The notes beneath the pieces were generated by a model. It was not told where the DNA came from. It did no database searches and worked only from the letters and a program-made list of their open reading frames with translations. 7,011 nt of DNA from Anaerolineales bacterium (GTDB taxonomy: Bacteria; Chloroflexota; Anaerolineae; Anaerolineales; E44-bin32), in contig JAUWFP010000111.1 of the NCBI GenBank assembly GCA_030606845.1, positions 1 to 7,011 on the forward strand. The letters are read 5' to 3'. Below, piece after piece: positions 1 to 6,584 of the stretch (its first letter is position 1; each line of letters starts with the position of its first letter). The translations under genes and the position numbers were made by a program.

Positions 1-486
1 GTCCACAGTCTCTAGCAATTTACGTGTGTAGAGACGGTATCCACATTGGTTATCAAAAATCCTTATTCCCAGGGCTTGCGAGAGCATCCATGTTCCGACC
101 CCATTGCCAAAGGCGCGGTAAAGAGGCATCTCCCGGAAATCACGGCGCCCGATGATTAATTCTCCATCTCCCCGTTCATAGGCTTCGATGAACTTAGACG
201 CTTCCTCTGGGTCATGCTGTCCATCCGCATCCAGCGTGAGCACGGCGTCGTAGCCTCTTTCCAGCGCCCACTTGAATCCCGTAGACAGCGCCACGCCCTT
301 GCCCATATTCTGTGGATGAACCACAACATTAACACCCACTTCCCGGGCAATAACTGCAGTGTCGTCGCTTGATCCATCATCAACCACAAGAACAGGCAGG
401 GAATCACGAAATGCTTCAATGACCGGTCGAATTCGACTTGCTTCATTCCAGGCAGGAATTAATACGAGTATATTTGGTCTACTCAT
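1..486 (-). CDS. Family 2 glycosyltransferase, dolichyl-phosphate mannosyltransferase-like (N-terminal part, runs off left edge)
   Basis: The reverse strand is open from ATG at 486-484 to base 1 (162 codons, no stop), so the C-terminus lies outside the window. The protein begins MSRPNILVLIPAWNEA, the usual first strand and loop of GT-A fold family 2 enzymes. Further landmarks are VVDDGSSDDT (residues 34-43, nucleotide binding), HPQNMGKGVALSTGF (57-71), the metal-binding LDADGQHDP (85-93, DxD at 86-88), a GRRDFREMP segment and DNQCGYR (145-151), which is typical of the DPM1/polyprenyl-phosphate sugar transferase branch. Such enzymes move a sugar from a nucleotide donor to a lipid carrier or a growing glycan at the cytoplasmic membrane face. 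An in-frame stop lies shortly upstream and no other start fits. No strong ribosome binding site is visible. It is transcribed away from the other genes, so a shared function is not implied. Exact substrate cannot be told. Confidence 0.93.
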   Translation of the reverse strand, partial: MSRPNILVLIPAWNEASRIRPVIEAFRDSLPVLVVDDGSSDDTAVIAREVGVNVVVHPQNMGKGVALSTGFKWALERGYDAVLTLDADGQHDPEEASKFIEAYERGDGELIIGRRDFREMPLYRAFGNGVGTWMLSQALGIRIFDNQCGYRLYTRKLLETVD

Positions 487-792
487 CCGTTGAACCCATA
501 TTTACCCTTGTCCTTGACTCTCAGAGGTCCTGATCTGGTAGAGAGCATGACAATATACATGACCCAGCCGGAAAATGACAGCGAAACATCATTCACACGT
601 CAGGCACACTTCGTCGTTTAATTCTAGTCTAGCCATGGCAGAGGTCAAGTTATAAAATATTGCAGACATGGCTGCCGGTTGGGGGAAAACCTGGCAATGT
701 GTTGGCAGACCATCGAGTGCTATTTACCTATTTGCATGTTAAACTTGATTGTCTACACTATTATAATGTCCTGGCTTCGGAGGTAAAAAAGC
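487..792. other. Divergent intergenic region
   Basis: This 306-base stretch separates the minus-strand glycosyltransferase from the plus-strand gene cluster. I see no credible gene: the only longer plus-strand reading frame, starting at 660, runs out of frame into the zinc-ribbon gene, has no ribosome binding site and encodes no recognisable protein. The right end holds a promoter-like TATAAT and a ribosome binding site for the gene at 793. I could not find a convincing promoter for the glycosyltransferase; a TTGTCA on the minus strand (553-548) has no matching -10 at normal spacing. Confidence 0.6.
739..767 (+). promoter_or_regulatory. Probable sigma-70-type promoter of the zinc-ribbon/Cys-Ala-tail gene cluster
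   Basis: A perfect TATAAT lies at 762-767. At 17-base spacing the -35 position (739-744) reads TTAAAC, a weak match to TTGACA; the better-looking TTGATT at 745-750 is too close (11 bases) to pair with it. Transcription would start near 774, giving a very short leader before the GGAGG ribosome binding site (779-783) and the ATG at 793. Downstream genes follow at gaps of 82, -4, 16 and 66 bases with no terminator between them, so this could serve all five. The -10 is seen directly; its use is inferred. Confidence 0.5.
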
Positions 793-1146
793 ATGGGAAA
801 AGTTATCGGGTATATCGCAGCCGCTATCCTCATCTTTTTCGGCGTACTTTTTGTATGGGGCGCCTTCAGTGAAAGCGGGTCCACCGGATGGATCATCGTT
901 GGCGTGATCGGTATCGCCAGTGGTCTCGGTTTAATATGGCTCGTAGGGCGAAAAGAAAAATCGGATTCTACCGAGTTGATCCAGAAGATTGAGCTCTCTG
1001 GCGATATAAATCTTGAAACGTTATCCTGTCAGAGTTGCGGCGGGGCATTGTCTCCTGACAATATCAAGATGGTCGCCGGTGCGCCTGTCGTCACATGCTA
1101 CTATTGCAACTCTACCTATCAACTTTCTGAAGAACCTAAATGGTGA
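793..1146 (+). CDS. Small membrane protein with two transmembrane helices and a C-terminal zinc ribbon
   Basis: The 117-residue product has two hydrophobic segments (about 4-24 and 33-51), a short basic loop VGRKEK that places the C-terminus in the cytoplasm by the positive-inside rule, and a soluble tail with CQSC (Cys79, Cys82) and CYYC (Cys102, Cys105). Two CxxC knuckles about 20 residues apart are the pattern of a zinc ribbon. The start is set by GGAGG at 779-783, nine bases before the ATG, and the reading frame begins directly with the first membrane helix. It precedes the DUF2207-like gene by 82 bases and is probably in the same transcript. A zinc ribbon on a membrane stub could bind a protein partner or nucleic acid; nothing in the sequence decides which. 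I do not recognise a named family. A role in presenting the neighbouring membrane protein is only a guess from position. Confidence 0.88.
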   Translation: MGKVIGYIAAAILIFFGVLFVWGAFSESGSTGWIIVGVIGIASGLGLIWLVGRKEKSDSTELIQKIELSGDINLETLSCQSCGGALSPDNIKMVAGAPVVTCYYCNSTYQLSEEPKW

Positions 1147-1228
1147 ACTGAAGCGATTTTCTTTGGACCAGTATAAAGTGGAGCGACTGATGAGATTCTT
1201 ACCTATTCCAGCTCCAGTTGAGGGACCT

Positions 1229-2899
1229 ATGGTGAACAAACTAAAACTTTTCTCGAGCCGCGGCCGAATCTGGAAAATCTTGTGGATTACAGCGATCCTC
1301 ACTTCCCTGCTTCTTGTATTCTCATCACCTGTTTTCGGACAATCCTACTCATTCACCGTCGACCAGGTGATCGCTGATGTGTACTGGGAGTCGGATGGAA
1401 GCGCCCGAATCCTCTACAGAATCGTTTTCACTAACGACCCCTCCGGCCCGCCGATCGAATTCGTCGACATCGGGACGCCAAGTAATAACTACAATCTTGG
1501 TTTCATGTCAGCGACGATCAACAACATCACTATCGCTCATATCGCTGACTCAGAGTACGTACCCACCGGGATCGAATTGGGCTTGGGCAGCAACTCCATT
1601 CAGCCAGGCCAGAAAGGCATCATACTCGTCGATCTAGGGCCTGTAAGCGGACTTCTCTACAAAGATTCCCAGGATGACGATTACGCCAGCGCGCGCTTCG
1701 AACCTAATTACTACGACAGAGAATTTGTCCATGGAAATACCGACGTCACGGTGATATTCCATCTACCACCTGGAGTTCAGCCTGATGAACCCCGCTGGCA
1801 TGAATCGCCGAGCGGCTGGTCCAGCGAACCCGAAACATATTTAGACAAAGAAGGACGTGTTGTTTACCAGTGGCACAATCCGGCCGCCAATGCCTACACA
1901 GAATACGAGTTTGGCGCATCCTTCCCCAGCGAATATGTCCCCGCCGACAGCATCCACTCATCATCTCTGCGTTTGGATTTAAGTGCGTTGACACCCATCT
2001 GTTGTTTCGGCGGTTTCTTCTTATTAATTCTGGGGATAATCGGCCTTTCGGCTTACTCAAACAATAAAAGAAAGTTAGACTACCTGCCCCCGAAGATTTC
2101 GATCGAAGGGCATGGCATCAAACGCGGGTTGACCGCGGTCGAAGCAGCCATACTTGCCGAAACACCGCTCGACCGGGTGCTTACAATGCTCCTCTTTGCT
2201 GTGGTGAAGAAAGGCGCGGCCAAAGTTGTAAACGAGGACCCGCTTACACTCGAACGTCTCGAACCCGCAGTGAAGGTACGGGACTATGAACGCGATTTTC
2301 TTGAAGCTCTGATCGACAAGCCCAAGAAGAAGAGACGGTCCAACCTGCAGACAGTGACCATTAATCTTGTGAAGTCCGTACAGAAAAAGATGAAGGGTTT
2401 CAGCCTTAAGGAGACCAACGCGTATTACAAGTCAATCACCAAGAAAGCCTGGCAGCAGGTTGAAAATGCGGAGACTCCGGAGATCAAATCCGAACGCTTC
2501 GCCGAAGATATCGAGTGGACGATGCTCGATGACAACTTCGATGATAGAACCAAACGGGTATTCAGGACAGACCCTGTTTACGTGCCGATGTGGTGGGGTT
2601 CGTACCGACCAAGCTCAATTCCCAGCACTAAATCAGCCGCACCAATGCCAAGCGGCACAGGTATGTCGCTCCCGACGCTCCCCGGCTCAGACTTCGCTGC
2701 CTCTGTCGTGAACAGCGTTCAGGATACCGCCGCTGGTCTTGTGGGGAGCATTCCCGGCTTTACACAGGGTGTGACCAAGACGACCAATCCACCACCTCCT
2801 CGCTCCATCAGCTCCGGTTCATCCAGGAGCGGCGGTGGATGTGCCTGTGCCTGCGCATGTGCAGGATGTGCTTGTGCCTGTGCTGGAGGGGGTCGGTGA
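1229..2899 (+). CDS. DUF2207-like membrane protein with C-terminal Cys-Ala repeat tail (candidate substrate of the downstream radical SAM enzyme)
   Basis: The 556-residue product starts with a signal peptide-like region: basic residues up to 16, a hydrophobic core about 17-37 and a possible cleavage site after VFG (37). Residues 38-250 look like an extracellular beta-rich domain. A transmembrane helix follows (about 253-275), then basic residues NNKRK (278-282). Residues 286-335 (PPKISIEGHGIKRGLTAVEA, then a leucine-rich helix ending VVKKGA) and 350-410 resemble the cytoplasmic part of DUF2207/YciQ-type proteins, though I assign this family by eye only. A Pro/Ser/Gly-rich linker (about 460-537) leads to seven cysteines alternating with alanine (538-551) and a final AGGGR. 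No second clear membrane helix is seen after 275, so the tail should face the cytoplasm. Start: ATG 1229 has GAGGG four bases upstream and gives a normal signal peptide; ATG 1190, with GGAG at 1180-1183, is a fair alternative adding 13 residues. The open frame reaches back to 1013, but that overlaps the zinc-ribbon gene. Function unknown. Confidence 0.92.
   Translation: MVNKLKLFSSRGRIWKILWITAILTSLLLVFSSPVFGQSYSFTVDQVIADVYWESDGSARILYRIVFTNDPSGPPIEFVDIGTPSNNYNLGFMSATINNITIAHIADSEYVPTGIELGLGSNSIQPGQKGIILVDLGPVSGLLYKDSQDDDYASARFEPNYYDREFVHGNTDVTVIFHLPPGVQPDEPRWHESPSGWSSEPETYLDKEGRVVYQWHNPAANAYTEYEFGASFPSEYVPADSIHSSSLRLDLSALTPICCFGGFFLLILGIIGLSAYSNNKRKLDYLPPKISIEGHGIKRGLTAVEAAILAETPLDRVLTMLLFAVVKKGAAKVVNEDPLTLERLEPAVKVRDYERDFLEALIDKPKKKRRSNLQTVTINLVKSVQKKMKGFSLKETNAYYKSITKKAWQQVENAETPEIKSERFAEDIEWTMLDDNFDDRTKRVFRTDPVYVPMWWGSYRPSSIPSTKSAAPMPSGTGMSLPTLPGSDFAASVVNSVQDTAAGLVGSIPGFTQGVTKTTNPPPPRSISSGSSRSGGGCACACACAGCACACAGGGR
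2840..2896 (+). other. Cys-Ala repeat tail coding segment (CACACACA-G-CACACA-GGGR)
   Basis: This is the last 19 codons of the membrane protein gene: four Cys-Ala pairs, one Gly, three Cys-Ala pairs, then Gly-Gly-Gly-Arg and the stop. The alanine codons vary (GCC, GCC, GCA, GCA, GCT, GCC, GCT) and one cysteine is TGC among TGT, so the repeat is being kept as protein sequence and is not simply an expanded DNA microsatellite. Apart from two cysteines in the membrane helix (258, 259), these are the protein's only cysteines. Position next to a radical SAM/SPASM gene with a recognition domain makes it a candidate site of peptide modification; a metal-binding tail is the main alternative. Confidence 0.85.
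2885..2892 (+). promoter_or_regulatory. Ribosome binding site for the radical SAM gene, inside the upstream coding sequence
   Basis: GGAGGGGG is formed by the codons for the Gly-Gly-Gly of the Cys-Ala tail. Its GGAGG core ends six bases before a GTG at 2896. That GTG overlaps the upstream TGA (2897-2899) as GTGA, the classic arrangement for translational coupling. This decides the start of the radical SAM gene in favour of GTG 2896 over the upstream in-frame ATGs at 2839 and after, which would add a spurious cysteine-rich stretch read out of frame from the tail. Confidence 0.8.
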
Positions 2900-4269
2900 G
2901 ATTGCACCTCCCCTTCCATGGTGTTCGAAGCGGTAAACGCTTCGAACCGGGTCTCTACGCCTATAAACAAGAATCTGAGGATGGGCGCACCCAGATCCAC
3001 CTGCGGATCGATCAGGATGAAACGGGTCTACTCCTGATTAATGCAAACCGGGCACTTCATTTGAATTCCACAGCAGCCAGGATGGCGTGGTTGATACTCG
3101 AGGATCTGCCAGAACCCCACGCTATTCGGGAAATCCGCAAGTCATTCAAAGTTTCATCCACTCAAGCCAAGAGAGATTTCAGCGAGATTCAGACGCAAAT
3201 CAATGAGCTAATCAAACCCGACGGGGCTTGCCCTGTCCATGATTTGGCAATCGACATCCTGCCACCTTTCGCGGCAAAGCCCAGTGCACCCTACCGTATG
3301 GATCTGGCGCTCACATATCGATGCAATGACAACTGCCCGCACTGCTACAACGCCAGACCGCGCGACTATCCCGAAATGGAGACGGACGATTGGATTGACA
3401 TCATCGACATCCTCTGGGATTTGGGAATCCCGCATATTTGCTTCACGGGTGGTGAAGCGACGCTGCGTTCAGATTTACCAGATTTGATCGCCCATGCACA
3501 ATCGAAGGGACAGATCACGGGACTGCTCAGCAATGGCCGACGTCTCGCTGATCGCAATTATTTAAACCGTTTGCTTTCCGCGGGTCTGGATCACATTCAG
3601 ATCACGCTAGAATCACACCATGAAGAAGTCCACGACCGAATGGTCGCGACCCGCGGTGCATTCCGCCAGACTGTCGAAGGCATTCAAAATTGCGTCGATG
3701 CGGGTGTCTACGTGATGACCAACACGACAATGCTCGCTGAGAATGGTCCCGAAATCGGGGAGACCGTTGATTTCCTCGCCGATCTGGGAGTTAAAACTGT
3801 CGGCCTCAACGCGCTGATCTACGCCGGTAAAGGCGCAACCGTGGGAACAGGGATGCTGGAAGCCGACCTCGAGCCGCTCCTCGAGCGCGTGCGAGCGAAA
3901 ACGGACCAGTACGGACAGCGGTTGATTTGGTATACGCCAACCCAATACTGCCACTTCGATCCGGTTCAGATGGAGTTAGGCGTCAAAGCATGCACTGCGG
4001 CGTTATACAACATGTGCGTAGAACCCAACGGGGATGTAATCCCCTGTCAATCTTTCTATGAACCATTGGGCCATATCCTGCGCGATTCTTGGGATAGCAT
4101 CTGGAATCACGAACGCGCGCTTTGGCTCCGTGAACGAAAATATATTCCCGCCGCCTGCGAGAATTGCGCCGTACTTTCTGAATGCGGTGGCGGATGCCCT
4201 CTTACCTTGATGAACCGATCAGATCACGAGCCCATCACTTTTCAGAATCTCGTGCCGCACAGTATCTAG
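2896..4269 (+). CDS. Radical SAM/SPASM peptide-modifying enzyme with N-terminal PqqD-like recognition domain
   Basis: From GTG 2896 the product is 457 residues. Residues about 30-108 have the look of a PqqD-like domain (the RiPP recognition element fold): LLLINANRALHLNSTAA, then helices ending in TQINELI. The radical SAM core follows: CNDNCPHC with Cys143, Cys147 and Cys150 to hold the SAM-binding [4Fe-4S] cluster, FTGGEATLR (GGE 185-187, binds the SAM amino group), LLSNG (210-214) and ITLES (236-240). The C-terminal SPASM region has Cys366, Cys374-x4-Gly-x4-Cys384 and the exact CxxCx5CxxxC set at 421, 424, 430 and 434, for auxiliary iron-sulfur clusters. The usual last SPASM cysteine after this set is absent; Cys366 may compensate. 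Enzymes of this family make thioether, C-C or other links in peptides, often at or next to cysteines. It is coupled by a 4-base overlap to the gene encoding the Cys-Ala tail, so that tail is the natural candidate substrate. The reaction itself cannot be read from sequence. Confidence 0.93.
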   Translation: MRLHLPFHGVRSGKRFEPGLYAYKQESEDGRTQIHLRIDQDETGLLLINANRALHLNSTAARMAWLILEDLPEPHAIREIRKSFKVSSTQAKRDFSEIQTQINELIKPDGACPVHDLAIDILPPFAAKPSAPYRMDLALTYRCNDNCPHCYNARPRDYPEMETDDWIDIIDILWDLGIPHICFTGGEATLRSDLPDLIAHAQSKGQITGLLSNGRRLADRNYLNRLLSAGLDHIQITLESHHEEVHDRMVATRGAFRQTVEGIQNCVDAGVYVMTNTTMLAENGPEIGETVDFLADLGVKTVGLNALIYAGKGATVGTGMLEADLEPLLERVRAKTDQYGQRLIWYTPTQYCHFDPVQMELGVKACTAALYNMCVEPNGDVIPCQSFYEPLGHILRDSWDSIWNHERALWLRERKYIPAACENCAVLSECGGGCPLTLMNRSDHEPITFQNLVPHSI

Positions 4270-4285
4270 CCAGAAGGACGCCATA

Positions 4286-5461
4286 ATGGACTCAATAATT
4301 GCTCGTTTTTTCACACCAAAAGAACCGCCCCCTGCCCCGGATCCAGGGGTTTATCAAATTATGTTCCCGGAAGATGCGGAAACCCCGAACCGACTACATT
4401 TACGTGTGGAGAGCGATGGGACGGGTGTACTTTTGGTAAATGCGGCGACTGTGCTTCACTTGAACCAAACCGCAGCAGAGCACGTTGCGTTATGGATCCA
4501 GGGGTTGGATGAAGAAGATGCCGCAAGAATTATGGCTGCGAGATACAAGCTGAGCCGAAAGCATGCCCTGCGGGACCAACGCGAGCTGCGCGAGGAGATA
4601 CTTACCTTAGCAACAGAGCCTGATCTTGACCCTGTACTGTTCTTGGGGATGGATCGTGTTGAACCTTACAGCATAGCCCCTTCCGCCCCCTACCGCCTGG
4701 ATTGCGCACTCACGTACAAACTGGACGAACAAGGCACCCTCGATCCCCTCGCGAGAGAGCGTGTAGATCGAGAGCTTTCTAAGTCTGAGTGGATGCAGAT
4801 TCTATCCACGGCATGGGACGCGAATATTCCTCACGTGACGTTCACTGGCGGTGAACCAACGCTGCGGGAAGACTTACCCGATCTTATCCAATATGCGGAA
4901 AGCCTTGGACAGGTCACGGGGATTCTTACGCATGGTAAGCAGTTAGCTGACGCTGCTTACCTCGACCGTCTCGACAAATCTGGTTTGGACCATATCCTCA
5001 TAGCATTCGCTCCCGATGACCCTGCTGCCAGGCTAGGCCTGGAACGGGCACTTGAGACGGATATCTTCGTCGCTGTCCATCTGACGCTGGACCCCACAAC
5101 AACTCCCCAGATTATTGACACCCTGGAAGAACTCTCCCAGATGGGGGTAAAGGCTGTCTCTCTTGCCGCGATCGAGAAATCTGACCAAAGTGTCAACGCG
5201 TTAGAACAAGCCCGGGAGAAGGCCGCAGCCCTTGGTTTAGATCTCATCTGGGACCTTCCAGCGCCCTATTCAGACACAAATCCGATTGCCGTTGAACTCG
5301 AAAATGTGCATCAGGGTGCAGGCCGCGCCTGGCTATACGTTGAGCCAGATGGTGACGTCTTGCCGACGCAGGGTGTAAACCAGGTCCTTGGGAACATCTT
5401 GCGCGACCCATGGGATCAGATCTGGGATCAGGCAGTCTCAAGCTATCGCGCCACTTCTTGA
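4286..5461 (+). CDS. Cluster-less radical SAM paralogue with PqqD-like domain (probable pseudoenzyme partner)
   Basis: The 391-residue product aligns by eye with the preceding enzyme along most of its length. The PqqD-like N-terminus is kept (about 36-108, with VLLVNAATVLHLNQTAA), as are SAPYRLD, PHVTFTGGEPTLREDLPDLI (GGE 188-190), a LTHG counterpart of LLSNG, and YVEPDGDVLP. However, the CxxxCxxC residues are Leu146, Gly150 and Asp153 in a gapless alignment, the three cysteines of the first SPASM half are Gln, Tyr and Thr, the ITLES motif is replaced, and the protein stops just before the CxxCx5CxxxC cluster. Only one cysteine (Cys140) remains. It therefore cannot hold a radical SAM [4Fe-4S] cluster in the usual way. 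The frame is intact with a good ribosome binding site (AGAAGGA 4272-4278) and starts 16 bases after the enzyme, so it looks like a maintained gene, not decay. A substrate-binding, scaffold or regulatory partner of the active enzyme is the best inference. Confidence 0.88.
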   Translation: MDSIIARFFTPKEPPPAPDPGVYQIMFPEDAETPNRLHLRVESDGTGVLLVNAATVLHLNQTAAEHVALWIQGLDEEDAARIMAARYKLSRKHALRDQRELREEILTLATEPDLDPVLFLGMDRVEPYSIAPSAPYRLDCALTYKLDEQGTLDPLARERVDRELSKSEWMQILSTAWDANIPHVTFTGGEPTLREDLPDLIQYAESLGQVTGILTHGKQLADAAYLDRLDKSGLDHILIAFAPDDPAARLGLERALETDIFVAVHLTLDPTTTPQIIDTLEELSQMGVKAVSLAAIEKSDQSVNALEQAREKAAALGLDLIWDLPAPYSDTNPIAVELENVHQGAGRAWLYVEPDGDVLPTQGVNQVLGNILRDPWDQIWDQAVSSYRATS

Positions 5462-5527
5462 TGGTTGCTCGCTAGCCCTCCGGAATAACAAAAGAGTTAA
5501 TCGATGCTGTATCATTAGCGGGTCCTC

Positions 5528-6289
5528 ATGCAGCAAGAAACCCTAGAGCGTTTGCACTCACGTTACATTATTCAAGCAACTTGGACCGCTTCGATCCGAG
5601 AGCAGCTTTTTGATTCCCTTCAGATTCAAGAAAAGGATCAAGTTCTGGAAGTTGGCTCCGGCACGGGCGTGGTCAGCGCAGAAATAAGCCAGCGGTTTTC
5701 ATTGGCGAGCGTTGGTCTTGACATCGACCGATCTGCGGTTGCCTTCGCACACAATAATGACCCTACATCCACGTATCTCGCTGGAGACGGCAACAATCTC
5801 CCTTTCCAACCCGCAGCATTCGATGTGGCTGTCTGTCATTTTCTCCTTCTCTGGGTTGAAAACCCGGATAGGATCCTCGATGAAATGGTAAGAGTCACAA
5901 AGCCGGGCGGTTGGATTCTGGCATTGGCAGAGCCTGATTATGGCGGGCGGATAGATTTCCCGCGTGAGCTTGAACCCGTCGGTCAAGCCCAGATCCAAGC
6001 GCTGCTCAACCAAGGCGCCAATCCCTATCTGGGGCGGACACTGCGTTCGCTTTTCCACTCGGCGCAGCTGTCCGAGATCCGAACTGGTTTGCTTGGCGGA
6101 GAATGGCAGGGAAGCATAGATGAGGATCAACTGGAATCAGAATGGGAGACACTGGCTCAAGATCTGAGCGATTTGCTCCCCGCCGATGAGATCGAACGAT
6201 TTAGACGGATCGACCACGAAGCCTGGGAAATGGGGACGAGAGTCTTGTTCGTGCCGACCTTCTACACCGCTGGCCGCGTCCCGCTCTAA
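5528..6289 (+). CDS. Class I SAM-dependent methyltransferase
   Basis: The 253-residue product has the Rossmann methyltransferase signature: motif I VLEVGSGTG (39-47), acidic GLDID closing strand 2 (63-67), AGDGNNLPF (85-93) before the conserved FDVAVCHFLLLWV (98-110), and VTKPGGWILALAEPD (123-137). This is the Methyltransf_11/25 type, acting in the cytoplasm on small molecules, lipids or peptides; the acceptor cannot be told. The ATG is the first possible start, since an in-frame TAG lies at 5516-5518, but no clear ribosome binding site precedes it (GCGGGTCCTC), so expression may be low or depend on coupling. It lies 66 bases after the pseudoenzyme gene with no terminator between, so it may be the last gene of the same operon. 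A role in tailoring the modified Cys-Ala tail is possible but rests only on position; an unrelated methyltransferase that happens to be next door is equally plausible. Confidence 0.9.
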   Translation: MQQETLERLHSRYIIQATWTASIREQLFDSLQIQEKDQVLEVGSGTGVVSAEISQRFSLASVGLDIDRSAVAFAHNNDPTSTYLAGDGNNLPFQPAAFDVAVCHFLLLWVENPDRILDEMVRVTKPGGWILALAEPDYGGRIDFPRELEPVGQAQIQALLNQGANPYLGRTLRSLFHSAQLSEIRTGLLGGEWQGSIDEDQLESEWETLAQDLSDLLPADEIERFRRIDHEAWEMGTRVLFVPTFYTAGRVPL

Positions 6290-6293
6290 ATCG

Positions 6294-6360
6294 TGTCATT
6301 TCGAACCCCTTCAAGGGGCACCTGTCCTGAGGGAAGCCGAAGGGCTCACTCGAAATGACA
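6294..6360. repeat. Palindromic repeat element 1
   Basis: The element is bounded by perfect inverted ends TGTCATTTCGA (6294-6304) and TCGAAATGACA (6350-6360). Inside, ACCCCTTCAAGGGGC forms a small hairpin, and TCCTGAGGGAAGCCGAAGGG closely matches the right half of element 2. It begins only five bases after the methyltransferase stop. It looks like a REP/BIME-like interspersed repeat of non-coding type. Confidence 0.8.
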
Positions 6361-6385
6361 GACCGGAAAAGGCTATTGTCTAATG

Positions 6386-6559
6386 TGTCATTTCGAACCC
6401 CCAGAGGGGGTGAGAAATCCCTGAAGCGATACGCTAACTAATTCGAAGCTGTGGCGCGAAGTGAGTGGTCCTAGATCCATAGAAGTGCTCGTATGAGAAT
6501 CATTCAAGGGATTTCTCGCGGAGTTTATCCTGAGTAAAACCGAAGGGCTCGAAATGACA
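6386..6559. repeat. Palindromic repeat element 2 (long form)
   Basis: The same inverted ends occur at 6386-6396 (TGTCATTTCGA) and 6549-6559 (TCGAAATGACA). A second, inner inverted pair is GAGAAATCCCT (6412-6422) and AGGGATTTCTC (6507-6517). At 174 bases it is much longer than element 1; the unique centre between the inner arms (about 6423-6506) may be a separate insert or spacer. CCCCCAGAGGGGG at the left forms a hairpin matching the one in element 1. Confidence 0.75.
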
Positions 6560-6584
6560 ACGGGGGATGAACTGTTTCCGTGCT

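Noticed and set aside
660..872. Short plus-strand reading frame
   Set aside because: No ribosome binding site, overlaps the promoter and the zinc-ribbon gene out of frame, and the protein has no recognisable feature.
1013..1228. N-terminal extension of the DUF2207-like gene
   Set aside because: The frame is open but overlaps the zinc-ribbon gene out of frame, has no good ribosome binding site at 1013, and would bury the signal peptide behind more than 70 residues.
2839..2895. Cysteine-rich N-terminus (MCLCLRMC...) for the radical SAM protein
   Set aside because: It is the Cys-Ala tail read in another frame. GTG 2896 has a proper ribosome binding site and a stop/start overlap, and gives a start shortly before the PqqD-like domain.
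4286..5461. Pseudogene call for the cysteine-less paralogue
   Set aside because: The frame is intact with a good ribosome binding site, and conserved motifs outside the cluster loops are kept, so a maintained non-catalytic protein fits better.
5699..6130. 143-codon minus-strand frame opposite the methyltransferase
   Set aside because: It is the complement of a clear methyltransferase; the translation has no family features and no start signal.
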